DNA of 64,000 bases, taken from Apricaphanius iberus (taxonomy: Eukaryota; Chordata; Actinopteri; Cyprinodontiformes; Aphaniidae). The stretch covers positions 310,001-374,000 of the forward strand of contig JAPXFQ010001387.1 of NCBI GenBank assembly GCA_028564705.1, written 5' to 3'. Below, piece after piece: positions 1-10,855 of this stretch; within the stretch, counting starts at the first letter, position 1; every line of letters begins with the position of its first letter. Position numbers and translations under genes: made by a program. The notes under the pieces were generated by a model that had not been told where the DNA came from, ran no database searches, and saw only the letters and a program-made list of their open reading frames with translations.

Positions 1-1007
1 AGTAAAAAATAAGAGACCATGCTGTCGATTTTAGGACTAGAAAAATGGTAGCTATAGATGGTTTATAAAAATAAAAAAAAACTAAATACCTCCATCCTAT
101 CACCAATCAAAAAATAATAGAATATGGCTAAAAAGTATTTTAAAGCAATAATCGTTTCATCTGAACACAGAGATTTTGGAAAGTTGTATCTGACCTGATA
201 TAAGAAGCTAACACTAGCATCAGCTACATGTTAATTCCCACAACAACAGTTTCACATCTTGGAGTTCAAGTCATTAGTGTGCTACATAGGTCAAGTTACT
301 TACGTGATTTGAGTCCAAGTCCTGGACTCAACTACTCCATCCCTGCTTAATGATGCTACAAACCTCTGAAGCTTTCATAGAACAGCTGGATTTATGATGA
401 GATTAAATTGGACACAGAGAGGTGAGATACCGAGCAGGAAGTTGCAGTGGAATTTGTTTAGAGGGTATCAGATTAAAGGGGCGTGAATACAAATGCACAA
501 GAATTTACCAGATTTTTACTTACAAAAAAAAGGTAATCAAGGCGCTGGATTTGACCAGACAGAATAAGAAAGTTAACAAAACGACTCTTCATCGCTCCTC
601 TTCTGAGAAACACAATGAAATCTATGGGGCTTAGACACAGCAGCTAAATGTACAGAGTGCTCAATTTTCTACAGGACATGCCTCGTTGCTCCAGACAGTT
701 GTTTACAGTAGTATTTGGCAATGGTGCACCACTCTTGGCTGGAACACGTAAATATAAACAGTGCGGTGGTCAGAAAAAGTTATCTTTTTTTAATGCTTTT
801 CGGTTAAATATAACGTTTAAAGGAAAGGGTGCACTTGCATTCTGCACACCTCTAAACTCCCTATTGAAGTATTACTTTTTAAAAGAAATAGCTTTTAAGA
901 AAAAAATTCCATATTCAACCTTTAATGCTTCAAGGTGAACCATCTCTGTGTCAGATGCCAACCTGTGAGGAGACTAAAACATAACCATCCAGTCAACGAG
1001 TAAATCT
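1..1007. other. No gene recognised (3' flank of the klhl10-type gene)
   Basis: AT-rich sequence. The open frames here are short and show no recognisable domain, no convincing splice sites and no family similarity. It is the downstream flank of the minus-strand kelch gene that ends at 1087. Confidence 0.5.
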
Positions 1008-1013
1008 TTTATT
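1008..1013 (-). promoter_or_regulatory. Poly(A) signal AATAAA for the klhl10-type gene
   Basis: Read on the minus strand, a canonical AATAAA lies about 75 bp after the TAA stop at 1087-1089. It fits a short 3' UTR. Use of the site is inferred. Confidence 0.55.
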
Positions 1014-1086
1014 CCGGGTGAGTTGCTATAGCTAGGAAGATAACTGATCTGTCCAATATATTTTTTTTACTTGTATAAGTTGGTGT

Positions 1087-4000
1087 TTAGGACACGAAGG
1101 CAGCAGTGTGGGGAATTCGCTCCACCACGCAACAGCTGACAGCACCGCGGGCAGCCTCCAGGTCCTGAACATTATGCCATGTCTTGGTCTTTTCATCGTA
1201 GCGCTCCACTTTAGAGCACAACTGATCATCATCATCTTCAAAACCTCCCACTGCATAAAGCTGGTCCTCCAACACTACAATCCCGAAGTTGCTGCGAGGC
1301 TGAACCATGGGGGTCAACATACGCCAAGATTTGTTGATGGGGTCATAAGAAGCAACCTCTGATAAGTGCCTTGTACCATCGAACCCACCAAGCTGGAAGA
1401 AAGACAACAGAGAATTTAGATTTACGAGGATTCCAACCAAGTTCAAACCATGACCAAGTTGATTTAACTCTCCTCACCACATAGAGCTGATCATTGTAGG
1501 CTATGACACCAGCTGCCGTCCGAGCGGTTTCCATGTGTGGGATAAGTGTCCACTGGTTGGTGTCGGGGTTGTAGCACTCACAAGAAGATAACGGATCATC
1601 CATTAAGAATCCACCGCATATGTACACCTGAGAATGGATGAGGAAAAACAAATTATTCTTGACAGTGACACCCATGTTAGAAATTTCGTTTGTTTCACCG
1701 TCATATCAGAAAGACTGATATTTTTGGTGGAATTGTATTTTAACAGAGGCTGAAGTACAAAGTTTGACATTTACAAGGTTATAAAAAAAACATACACTAA
1801 ATTGCTAAAAATGTTGACCCTTCCCTCTAAATTTTTAATTCAGGTTCCCATCACTTCAATGATCTCTAGTGAATAGCTCCAGCATTAAGCAATGAAATTT
1901 CTTCTACAAAGATTTGTGAAATAATGGGTCCCCTTTAGGAATTTGTTTAGATGATTTCCAGCTTGGTATCAAAGTAGGATTCCTCTTGTGCAATGAGTTC
2001 ACTCAAGAAATTTCCTCACTACTAAATTAATCCATCTGTTGGCTTGACCTGCTTATGGGAGAGGGCTGAAGCTTATCTCACTGGGCAGGACGTGGGTTAC
2101 AACTTGGCAAGGTCACCAGTCCATCAACGTGCAATACAGAGACACAACCACGCACAACAATTTGTAGAAGCCAATTAAGCTACCAGTTGTATTTTTGGAC
2201 TATGACAAGATACAGGAGTACCTGGAGAGAACCCATGCATGCACCGGGAGAACATGAAGCATTCAGAAAAGACCCTAGGATGGGATTTGAACTGTGAATC
2301 TTCTTGCTGCAAAGCAACAGTGCTACCAATTTTACCATTGTGTAACCCACAAGTAATCATTCAACAGTAAATGTTCTGTGATATTACAACAACATGGAAC
2401 CAACTGGGAATTTTGGCGACAGAGAACAGTGGACACTGAAGGGCAGAATGAGCTAGATTTTCAGGCAGAGACAGGGTGGTTAGTACTACAACTGAAGGTT
2501 TGCCAGTTCAGACCCTTGCCTAATTTTTCTTGTTTGTCATGTCCTTGGGCAAGTCACTTCACTTAACTTCAGTGGTAGTCAGAGTGGCCAGTTCATGGCA
2601 GCCTTGCGTCTGTCAGCTTGACCCAGGGCAGCTGTGGCTACAATATAGCTTACCATAACTAGTGTGTGAATGGGTGAATGTAGTGTTTGGTGCTTTGGAG
2701 TCCTCAGGACTAGATAAAGCGTGATACAAGTACAGGCCATTTACCACCACATATGAATCCCTTGGTCTGCTCTGCTATCACACTTAAACAAGATAACAAG
2801 ATACACAAACAACTCCAATCAAAACAGAGACGCAACATTATTAAAGTAGTTTGATTACCATAGTTTTTGTCACATTTTATGCAACTCAGCCATCTTCGAT
2901 TACAAGGTAGGGTTGGGAAGAAACCTGTAACTATCCAAGCTGGAAGTCCAACTTTGTATTCTAATTGATTTTCACTGCTTAGTTCTCAAATCTTCGCACG
3001 GATTTCTTCACACTGAGAGAATATGCTAAAAGACGCACAATACTGGTGATGTATGGAAAAGTAATTGACTCTCTCAGATTATGGATTAATACCGCTCAAC
3101 TGTGTTTTTTTCAATGTCAGTTGCAGTAACTGTTACTGAGTACTGTTTGCCAGATACTTAGAATCAAGAAATCACTCCAGTGAACAGCAGTGAGAGCCAT
3201 TATCTGCAAATGGAGAAAACACAGAGAAGTCGTGAACCTTACCAGGGGTGGCCGTCCAAACACAATTATCCTAGGAAGACTCATCAAGGAGATGACAGAC
3301 AGCACAACAAAACATCTAAAGCCCCACACTTGCCTCAGCTGAGTTCATGATTCAGCAATACTTTGGCAACGAAACCTTCATGAGAATCTTCTAAAATGAA
3401 AAACCTGAGCTCACTAAAATGAACTCAAAAGCCCATCTCACATTAACCAAAAGAGTTCTTAATGAAACCGCTGCAACTGTGAGTTTTAGGCCAGATCAGT
3501 TGGTGCAAACATTAATGCTGGTGAGTATCGCTGCTATGCATGTGTATCGCTTTCATTTCTGCCTATAATAACAATTAATTAACCCACCTTGCCGTGCAGT
3601 GCTGCAGACCCGGCATCAACCCTGTGTTCGTGCATCGGCGCGATCAGGGTCCACTGATTAGTGTTGGGGTCAAATCTTTCTGCAGTGTTGAAGGTGTCAT
3701 ACTTGTTGCAGCCTCCCATTGCATAAATCTGCCCATGAAGGACAGTCACGCTGACATAGCATCGAGCTTTGTGCATTGTCCCCACCTCTTTCCAAGTTTG
3801 GGTGGCAAGGTTGAACCTTATCACGCTGCTCAAATAGTGATCGGCATGGCACCCTCCAATACAATAGATGTTTCCTTTTAAGTAAGCGCAGCCGCAGAAC
3901 TCTGGGAAAGCGGTCCTCTTCTTGTACACAGTCTTCCAGCGGTCTGTTCGGACGTTGTACAGCTCGATCTTGTCAGAGATGTAACCGTCTTCAAAGCCCC

Positions 4001-7000
4001 CAATGGCCAGCAGCACATGAGAGGGCAGACGGGTGGATGCCAGCGGCCTCTCCAAGCCGAACCCCTGGAGGATTTTCATTGCACTGATGAGTAGGTTTAC
4101 ACACTGCATGTTGCTCCTAACCAGGTTATCTTTGCACATGTTGTCAACAACATAATCAATGGGAATTAGGAGCATGCGGACCTGGATGAAGATGGGAGAT
4201 ATATATTTAGACACTAGTAATTGCATACCTAGATTTTGGTCAGACCTCAATATTCACTTACTTTAGTCAAAAGTGTCCCCATGTTACCCTTACGATCCTC
4301 AGGAGCAAACTTGACCCAGCGGAGGATGGCTTCAAACGCAAAACTCTCCTTTCTCACATTCAGCTCGTCCTTCCCTAGAAGATCTGCCAGCTCTTCCACA
4401 GAGAGCTCCAGGAAGTCTGCACAGAGGTCTACTACCTCCTCAAAGTGTTGTAGGATGTAGAAATAGGCGATTTCCTTCAGGCCGAGAAACTTATAGTGGT
4501 CTGCTAGCTTCCAGGTGTTAATGCAGTTCTTAGGGCAGAGCTTCTGCTCCAGGAAATCACGGCAGACCTGAACAACACCATTGATGCTAAAGTGGTGCGC
4601 GGCGCCCAACAGCTCCACCACAATGTCCTCCGTCACCACAACAGAGGAGGTGTAGGCGTATTCCAGAATGAGCCCCATGACATTTGGCGACATGTCGGGA
4701 AAGCTGTAGACTTGCTGCCCAGTTGCTTGTTCTTTTAGGAAGAGATCTCTGTGGGATCAACATTCTTAGTATAAGACACACACATAAACCGTGAAGTAAA
4801 GCGCATACAAAGGTCTTTGAACCTTTTCTCCCATTTTGTCATGTACCAGCCTCTTACATTCCAGTATTTTATAAGGATTTTATAGACCAGCAAAAAGTAG
4901 TATATATATAAAAGTGAAATGTACCGTGTGCTTATATTAGGATCCATTTACTGTGATTCCAGTGATTAAAATCCAACCAACAACAAGCTAACCTGACTCG
5001 ATCCCTGACCTTCTGTTGTGTTCACTGCTCTTTATGATGCTGCTTCACTGATATAATTACTCTAACAACTCTTTAAAGGCACAGTTTGTAATTTTTGGCC
5101 AGTAGGGGGCAGTGCATACATAAATTATCACAAGCATGAGGTATCTGTGTCTTTGAGTAAGAAACTCAACAATGGATGTCCAACTAGTGCTGTTTTGAAA
5201 TGCTCAATTCCCTGAGAATTATCTATTTGCAGCAACATGATGAGCACATCAGTCTCTCTTTCATCGCTTGGAACTAGCGAAGAGGTAAAAATGTATTTAT
5301 TGCAAAAAAAATTTTGCATTTTGAGGGGAAATCAATGTTTTATTTGCGGGCGTGTTCCGTGCGCTTTGTCCGTCCGGGCTCTTGTAGAAGTAAAGACGTC
5401 ATCTAATATGGCTTTCCCCTGAAAAGAGGACCCGCGCCTATGTATTTTAAAACTGATTTTTAAAGTCATATTTTACAATCTCACCAATATTTTGCAATTA
5501 ATGTGCTTTACATAATTATCATAACATAACATTTTAATGGCTATTTTCAAAGATGTACTGCAAAAACTACACACTGTCACTTTAAAACGGAAATCCATTT
5601 TTTTTTCAACCTGGACCTTATCTTTTTTGGAACTTTTATGTTTTTTTCACTCACCCTGAGAAGTTTGCAACCAGTTTGAGCCGTTCAGCAATATTTAAAC
5701 ATCCAGTCTTGATCAGCTGTATCCGTAGAACAGGAGTGCTTGGGGCAGTCCAAATGCCGCTTTTAATTAGGTTTAATCTGCCCCAAACATCGTAATTTAA
5801 CCCTGTTTATATTCACCTTGGACTTATGAACGCCTGGGAAGTGCTTCTTGATTGTCTTCCAGGCTGCTTTGTGGACTTAACAATAAAAAAATTATAAAAA
5901 GCTGACGAATTTGCCACGGCAGCATCTGCACCTGCCGAATCAGCCACTGTAAAACTTAAAAAAAATTACTGCTGCAGCGTAATTGTGTATTATGTCCAAA
6001 TCGTATAAATACTACTGACCGGCTCAAACTGGCTCCAAACTTCTCAGGGTGAGTGAAAAAACATAGAAATTTGCTAAAAATAAGGTCCAGGTTGAAAAAA
6101 TTCCCCTTTAAGGCCTTCACTGAACAGATGGATAAATACTGGGATAAAATTGCACACAGATAAAATTATACTGAGATAAAATTACTTCTACATGGATTTC
6201 CCTTCGTACAAAACATTTCACAATTATAGTGGTATGAAAAAATATTTGCCCTCTTCCTTATTATATATGTTTCAGATCATTAAACTGTTGTAAAGATTAG
6301 TCAAAGACAACAAAAGTAAACTCAAAATGATGTTTTTAAATAAATGTTTTTGTTATTAAGGGGGATCGTGTCAAAACCTACTTGGTGATCCTCCCCTAAA
6401 CCTAATATCTGGTTGGGCCACCCTTAGCAGCAACAACCGCAATCATTCGCTGGTAGTAACTTGCAGTGAGTCTTTTCCAGCTGTGGGGGAATCTTGTTCA
6501 GAGTGCTCTGGTCTGCTCAGAAGGACATCAGGACCGCTCTGATTACAAATCAAGGATATTCAACATGTTGGATTGTGTTGGCTCAAAGTCACATTTTCCG
6601 AAGTGACATTCAAGATTTTTTTAGATTTCCCATCTAAGCTGGGCATGTCCGTGTTTGGTGTCTTGCAATTGCACACCACGCACTGTAGAACAAAGAGTGT
6701 TATATCCATAATTTTTTTTATCGCCATGTGTGTGTGGTCTCTCAAGGTTTGCAAATCATACAACCATCTTAAAATCTTGCAGTGTGAATCACTTTCTCAC
6801 AGGTTTGGATTTTTTCTCCTTTAAAAATACGAAAACTTTCATTTAAAAACTGCTTTTTGTATTTACTTCTGTCGTTTTTACTAATAATCAAATTCTTTGA
6901 TGACCTGAAACATTTAGGTATGGCAAAAATACAAAAAAATATAAGAAATCAGGAAGATGGCAAACACTTTTTCAAACCACTTTTTGACCATCTTTGTTTG

Positions 7001-7855
7001 TAACATAAAATCTCATTAATGAATTGGAATTAATACATTTGCAAGTTAGTTTACTGTTTCCCCACTTTAAAATAAAATTGAATGGATACAGTATCTTCAT
7101 TTTAGTTAAATTTTCCTTTTTAATGCTCGTGATTTTATTTCATTTGAATCAAAACTTGCTGCCTGATACAAGCTAAGCTACAGGAGCTCCACCAGAGTGT
7201 TCTCTGGTCTGCACATAATAGATAATGTAGCTTCTTTGTTCCTCATCCACCATGGGAACACACATTTTGTTGATATTCCATCCAGATGGTTGCAGCAAGT
7301 TCAGAAATAAGTCCGGGTTACAACTAGTTAAGCTTGCATAACAATAAAAAATCTTTAAAAAAAGAGAGTCTAGCGCTTATCAAAGAAATTATTTTAACAG
7401 ATGTCTGTATCAAATAGACTATAAGACAAAATGGATCAGAAAGAAATTACTTTAGAAACTCAAGAAGAGCAAAGCTGTAACCATTGCTACTTAATGCAGT
7501 TACAGTAGAACAATTGAAGGGATCATCTAAGGTTTACTGAGGAACTTTTATAAAAGAAGGTTTGGGCTACACTCTTAGTTAAAAAAAACCCCAACTAATT
7601 TAATTATTTCAAAATCACAATTTAGTATCTTTAGTAACCCCGGAGCCATTTTTCCAACCTGCCATATTGAGATCAGGAAAACAAATTAAAGAGCAAATAA
7701 CTGAAAAGTATAATGATTTACCTGAAGTAGGAACTGGGGCCACAGAGGACGAGCCTGTGAACTTTAAACTCTGCATCTCTGACTCTGATCACAGCATCAC
7801 ACAGTGTTCCCTCCAGAAACATCTCCTTCCAGACGTTATTAGAGGCAGCGCTCAT
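1087..7855 (-). CDS. klhl10: KLHL10-type BTB-BACK-Kelch protein (CUL3 E3 ligase adaptor)
   Basis: Five coding exons on the minus strand by my model: 7855-7722, 4748-4262, 4181-3588, 1627-1478 and 1392-1087. All have GT-AG introns with matching phases, giving 556 aa. Exon 1 encodes the start of the BTB fold (motif LEGTLCDAVIRV, then VHRLVLCGPSSYFR). A TAA stands directly before its ATG, which fixes the start. Exon 2 completes BTB (FPDMSPNVMGLILEYAYT) and begins BACK. Exon 3 finishes BACK and starts the Kelch blades (AIGGFEDGY, AMGGCNKYDTFNTAERF, NQWTLIAPMHEHR); exons 4 and 5 hold the last blades (VYICGGF, LGGFDGTRHL, AVGGFEDDDD). The wording of several blades closely follows mammalian KLHL10, a spermatid-expressed substrate receptor for CUL3. 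The N terminus is about 20 residues and the C-terminal tail about 30 shorter than human KLHL10 (608 aa). The gene looks intact. A fish-specific KLHL10 paralogue is equally possible. Confidence 0.88.
2068..2345 (+). repeat. Dispersed fish repeat, 'gggagaacatg' core, copy 1
   Basis: Lies in the klhl10 intron at 1628-3587. It shares ordered blocks with the copies at 20391-20655 (reverse), 29700-29935 and 47108-47396: 'caccagtccatca', a phrase around 'ggagtacctggagag', 'gggagaacatg' and 'cttgctgcaaagcaacagtgcta'. It is more diverged than the 47-kb copy. Class not assigned. Confidence 0.65.
2455..2755 (+). mobile_element. tRNA-derived fish SINE, diverged copy
   Basis: The right half carries the phrases typical of the local SINE family: 'gtccttgggcaagtcacttcactta', 'gtgtgtgaatgggtgaatg', 'tttggtgctttggag' and a tail ending 'acaggccatttacca'. 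The promoter head is poorly preserved. Related copies are at 39483-39735, 43073-43322 (reverse) and 59060-59280. Confidence 0.6.
3115..3480 (+). mobile_element. Possible Tc1-like transposase N-terminal remnant
   Basis: Text such as 'ccaggggtggccgtccaaac' and 'gactcatcaaggagatgacagacag' resembles the linker region of Tc1-type transposases. There is no continuous reading frame and no TIR was found. The antisense 70-aa frame here (3117-3329) is not credible as a gene. Confidence 0.3.
5584..6111. mobile_element. MITE with about 100-bp inverted arms
   Basis: The left arm (about 5584-5690) and right arm (about 6016-6111) are inverted copies. Both carry 'caacctggacctta' and 'cactcaccctgagaagttt' in the same order when one is reverse-complemented, followed by 'gtttgagcc'. 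No coding capacity. It sits in intron 1 of the klhl10-type gene. Confidence 0.75.
6227..6982. mobile_element. Tc1/mariner element, internally deleted
   Basis: The two ends are long inverted repeats of roughly 130-190 bp. The left starts 'tagtggtatgaaaaaat' and the right ends 'cactttttcaaaccact'. Each contains the matching phrases 'tttcagatcatta(aac)' / 'gacctgaaacattta' and 'tttttaaat'. The middle keeps a Tc1-type phrase ('ggttgggccacccttagcagcaac') but most of the transposase is gone, so the copy is non-autonomous. It lies in intron 1 of klhl10. Confidence 0.75.
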
Positions 7856-8430
7856 TTAAAAAAACCTTTGAAATACTTTGACAAGATAAAAATATATAGA
7901 CTTGTAGAAAAGAACAAGTTAAATATTCCAGCTTTTATCTATTTTCATTTAAATAACTCCATTCTGTTTGTTCACAACCCTAGGATTTGTATCTTTTTAA
8001 ACTTCCTTTTCTATGGAAACAACTTCAGTTGTCAGCATAAGCTCATATATTGAAAAGAATAAAATATACTGTTGTGTAAAAATGATCACACCCTCAACAG
8101 CCGACTTTTTTTCTTCAGATAGGCTACTTCAATTTTTTAAGATCAATTTGAGCAATACTAATAAATAAACTAGAACTACAAGCAGTAATCTAGGGGTTAC
8201 CCAGCAAGTGTGCCCCTGCCCCGCCCTCCCCGTCCTCCATGCCCCACCCTAGCATAGGATCACCAGGTCTCTTCATGTGACAGTCGATTTAGGAATTTGC
8301 AGGAAAACTCTTGTAAGTACCCAGGTGATCACCTGAACAATACATTGGACTGGAGTTACGACACTGATGCTCTTAACCAGAAGGGTCAGGGCAGACTGTT
8401 GATGAGTCCAGGGAGTGCTCCTGAGCAACC
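7856..8430. other. Upstream flank of klhl10; no gene seen
   Basis: Contains the presumed 5' UTR and promoter of the minus-strand kelch gene. I see no clear TATA box, CpG island or other motif that would place the transcription start. Confidence 0.4.
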
Positions 8431-8439
8431 TTCTCTGAC

Positions 8440-9185
8440 TCTGTGGTGACATCAGACATCTTTTATGGTGTTTTATATTGGAGTATCACTTTATCTACAA
8501 CTGAGATGAAGAGGTTGGATAAACTCATCAGGAAGGCCAGCTCTTTTCTAGATGCTCCTTGGATTCAGTGCAGGTGGTGCGAAACAGAAGTACAGTGGCT
8601 GAAATAACTTCCCTGCTGGACAGTGTCTCCCACCCCATGCATGAAGATGCTGCAGAGCTGTTTCAGTGAGAGAAGGCTTTATCCTAGATGCATCAAGGAG
8701 TGGTTTCACAGGACTTTCCTGCCTGCAAGTGTTACTTTTGCAACCAAACTGGCTCCCAACAAACTTAATAATGTTTACGTCACTGCTGTAATTTGCACTA
8801 ACTCACTTATTAACATTTCTGCTGCTTTTATTTGCAAATCAGTTTTTCTTAGTTTATGTTCTGCTAACTCTTGGAAATATGTTTATTTTTTATGAAAACC
8901 CACCCATGCAAATTCTGTACATATTTCTAGATATGTTTAATTATTTAAATATTTTTAAAGTATCCTGCTCCGTTGCACATTCCAGCCTTGGTATGCCATT
9001 TTATTTTTGTTTTAATGATTACACAGTTTTCTGTTTTTTGTAACTTTGTCCATAATTATAATATCTTAACTCTTGAATTCTGTTTTTATACCTTTCTACT
9101 TCTTAGTATTAAGGTTTGTATATCCTTCCTTTTTACTGCTATTACAACCAAATTTCCCAATTTGGGATAGTAAAGGATTTTTCTA
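8440..9185 (+). mobile_element. LINE fragment, C-terminal ORF end plus 3' tail
   Basis: A broken frame reads EMKRLDKLIRKASSFLDAP, then further on a phrase with RRLYPRCIKEWFHRTFLPAS. This is the usual C-terminal end of fish LINE polyproteins. It is followed by AT-rich 3' sequence and a short (TTCTA)n tail at about 9179-9200. Stops and frameshifts make it a dead copy. Confidence 0.65.
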
Positions 9186-9209
9186 TTCTATTCTATTCTG
9201 TTTTTCAGT

Positions 9210-9725
9210 TTGTAATTAATGCAGGTGATTGTTGAGGCCTCCACTTGTGGCATCTTGACTCATTAACAAAGCAAATCAGGTTGATTTGTATTAAAAGCAC
9301 TGGAGAAATCAAAGAACACAATCCTGACAGTGCTGCCTGATTTGAGGACAATGGGTTTGTCTAAGTGGGTGGATGATGGCATCTTCAACTTCAACTCCAA
9401 GGCGATAAGCAGACTGCAATATGTTCTACTTTTTTACTCAGGTGGGCCAACTCAAGTGCTGCGGAATCCCACAGAGCTAATCTGCAGAGCAATTCAGGAT
9501 TCTGGGGTTGACACCATCTGGACCTGCAGCCTTGTTCTGGTTCAATGTCTCCAGCTGCCTCTTCACTTGAGTTTTAGAGACAGACAAGTGGGACGGGGAG
9601 GCAAAGGGAGCAGCATCTTCTGACTTGGTTGTGGACAAACTTGTGGAAGCAGAGGAGTCCATGACTAATGTAGATAAAGTATCTGAGCCAAGATCTGACA
9701 AGAAAGCTTCAGATCAGAAGAGTTT
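9210..9725 (-). mobile_element. LINE reverse-transcriptase N-terminal fragment, inverted
   Basis: The minus-strand frame 9701-9477 includes LETLNQNKAAGPDGVNPRIL, the conserved start of non-LTR reverse transcriptases. It continues out of frame through RT text. The orientation is opposite to the adjacent LINE piece at 8440-9185, so the two are either an inverted rearrangement or separate insertions. Confidence 0.7.
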
Positions 9726-9926
9726 GGCTGGGGATAGATGAGGAGAATCTGAGCTTGTTTCTGAGCTGAACCTGTTAAAGAATATTCAGTTTATTGACTC
9801 TGTCCAGTTCTTCTTGTGCAAAAAAATCCAAAAATATTGTCAGATGATCATGTTTAAATATTGAATTATGTTATCTTATTTACATATCCTTAGATGAAGT
9901 ACTTTTTTGATGTTAAATTGGTAAAT

Positions 9927-9946
9927 GGGTCATTCCATGAAAATAG
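9927..9946 (+). repeat. Left terminal inverted repeat of the 4.9-kb transposon
   Basis: 20 bp matching 16 of 20 positions of the reverse complement of 14824-14843. The first conserved block is GTCATTCCA. It is preceded by the candidate TSD AAAT. Confidence 0.7.
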
Positions 9947-10317
9947 TGCATTTTGAGTCCCTCTCTCCTCTTTAGGTATATTTTATCTACTGGGTCACAA
10001 AAATCTATATTTTAATAACTTTACATATACATTGAAATGTCCCCTTTAATACAGTGTAAAAAAATTAACAACGTTTTATCTTTTTATGAGAAATTGTATT
10101 GTTTTTTTGTTGACACCGCCTATTTTCTCATGTCCCTCATGGCCTTCAATGAAAGTGTATGTAGAATATTCCAAATAAAACTATAAAAAAGTCCATACAT
10201 TTTTTTATAAACCTAAACATCTATCTGGGCTTATTTGTTGGTGATATTTCTTTTCAAAATTGATTGATAATTATTAATTAAAATCACATTATTTAGTTCT
10301 GTCCCTGAGTAACCCCT

Positions 10318-10729
10318 CAACCCCGTTACACAAATGATTCTCCCCCCATAAAAACAATGGCACGATCCATATGAGCATGTACATCAGGAAGTGACATCAC
10401 TCAAGTCTTTTGGACAACAGGACACCAAAGAAAGGCAAGTGTCTCCCTTCTTTTACTTTATTTTGGTAATTTAACTTGTGATATTGTGGTCGTCAAACTC
10501 AATGACTCAACACCGTAACATGAAAAAAAGAGAGAAAACTATTACTTACGAAAAACTTTTTTTAAATTTTAAGAACACATAATTCTGAATCTCATTCATG
10601 CCATGTGCTCTCCCTCTGGTATACAGTATGTACAAGGGCGGCCATTTTGTGCAAAAAATCACAACCCTGTCACACTCAACCCCGTTACACGTTTGATTGT
10701 AACGGGGTTGTTAGATTGTGACGGGGTTG
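10318..10729. repeat. Left subterminal array of CAACCCCGTTAC motif
   Basis: Six 12-mers: forward at 10318-10329, 10508-10519 (degenerate, CAACACCGTAAC), 10662-10673 (degenerate, CAACCCTGTCAC) and 10677-10688; reverse at 10699-10710 (GTAACGGGGTTG) and 10718-10729 (GTGACGGGGTTG). The forward and reverse sites at 10677 and 10699 face each other. Clustered motifs near transposon ends are typical transposase-binding sites; that role is inferred here. Confidence 0.8.
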
Positions 10730-10855
10730 TGATTTTAAGACTCAGGTTGTTAAGTTATTCAATTATTTAAATGAATTATCATTATATTTGGTAAACCTCT
10801 TTTACCTCATGCATGCTGAATTTAATCTATGTTTTATGTTTATTCTCTGAGTAAG

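Noticed and set aside
4735..4947. Minus frame upstream of klhl10 exon 2 as the N-terminus
   Set aside because: A splice acceptor at 4749-4750 separates it from the exon, and the text does not resemble BTB; the exon at 7855-7722 fits instead.
7667..8053. 128-aa plus frame
   Set aside because: Antisense shadow of klhl10 exon 1; the minus strand encodes clear BTB sequence with proper splice and start context.
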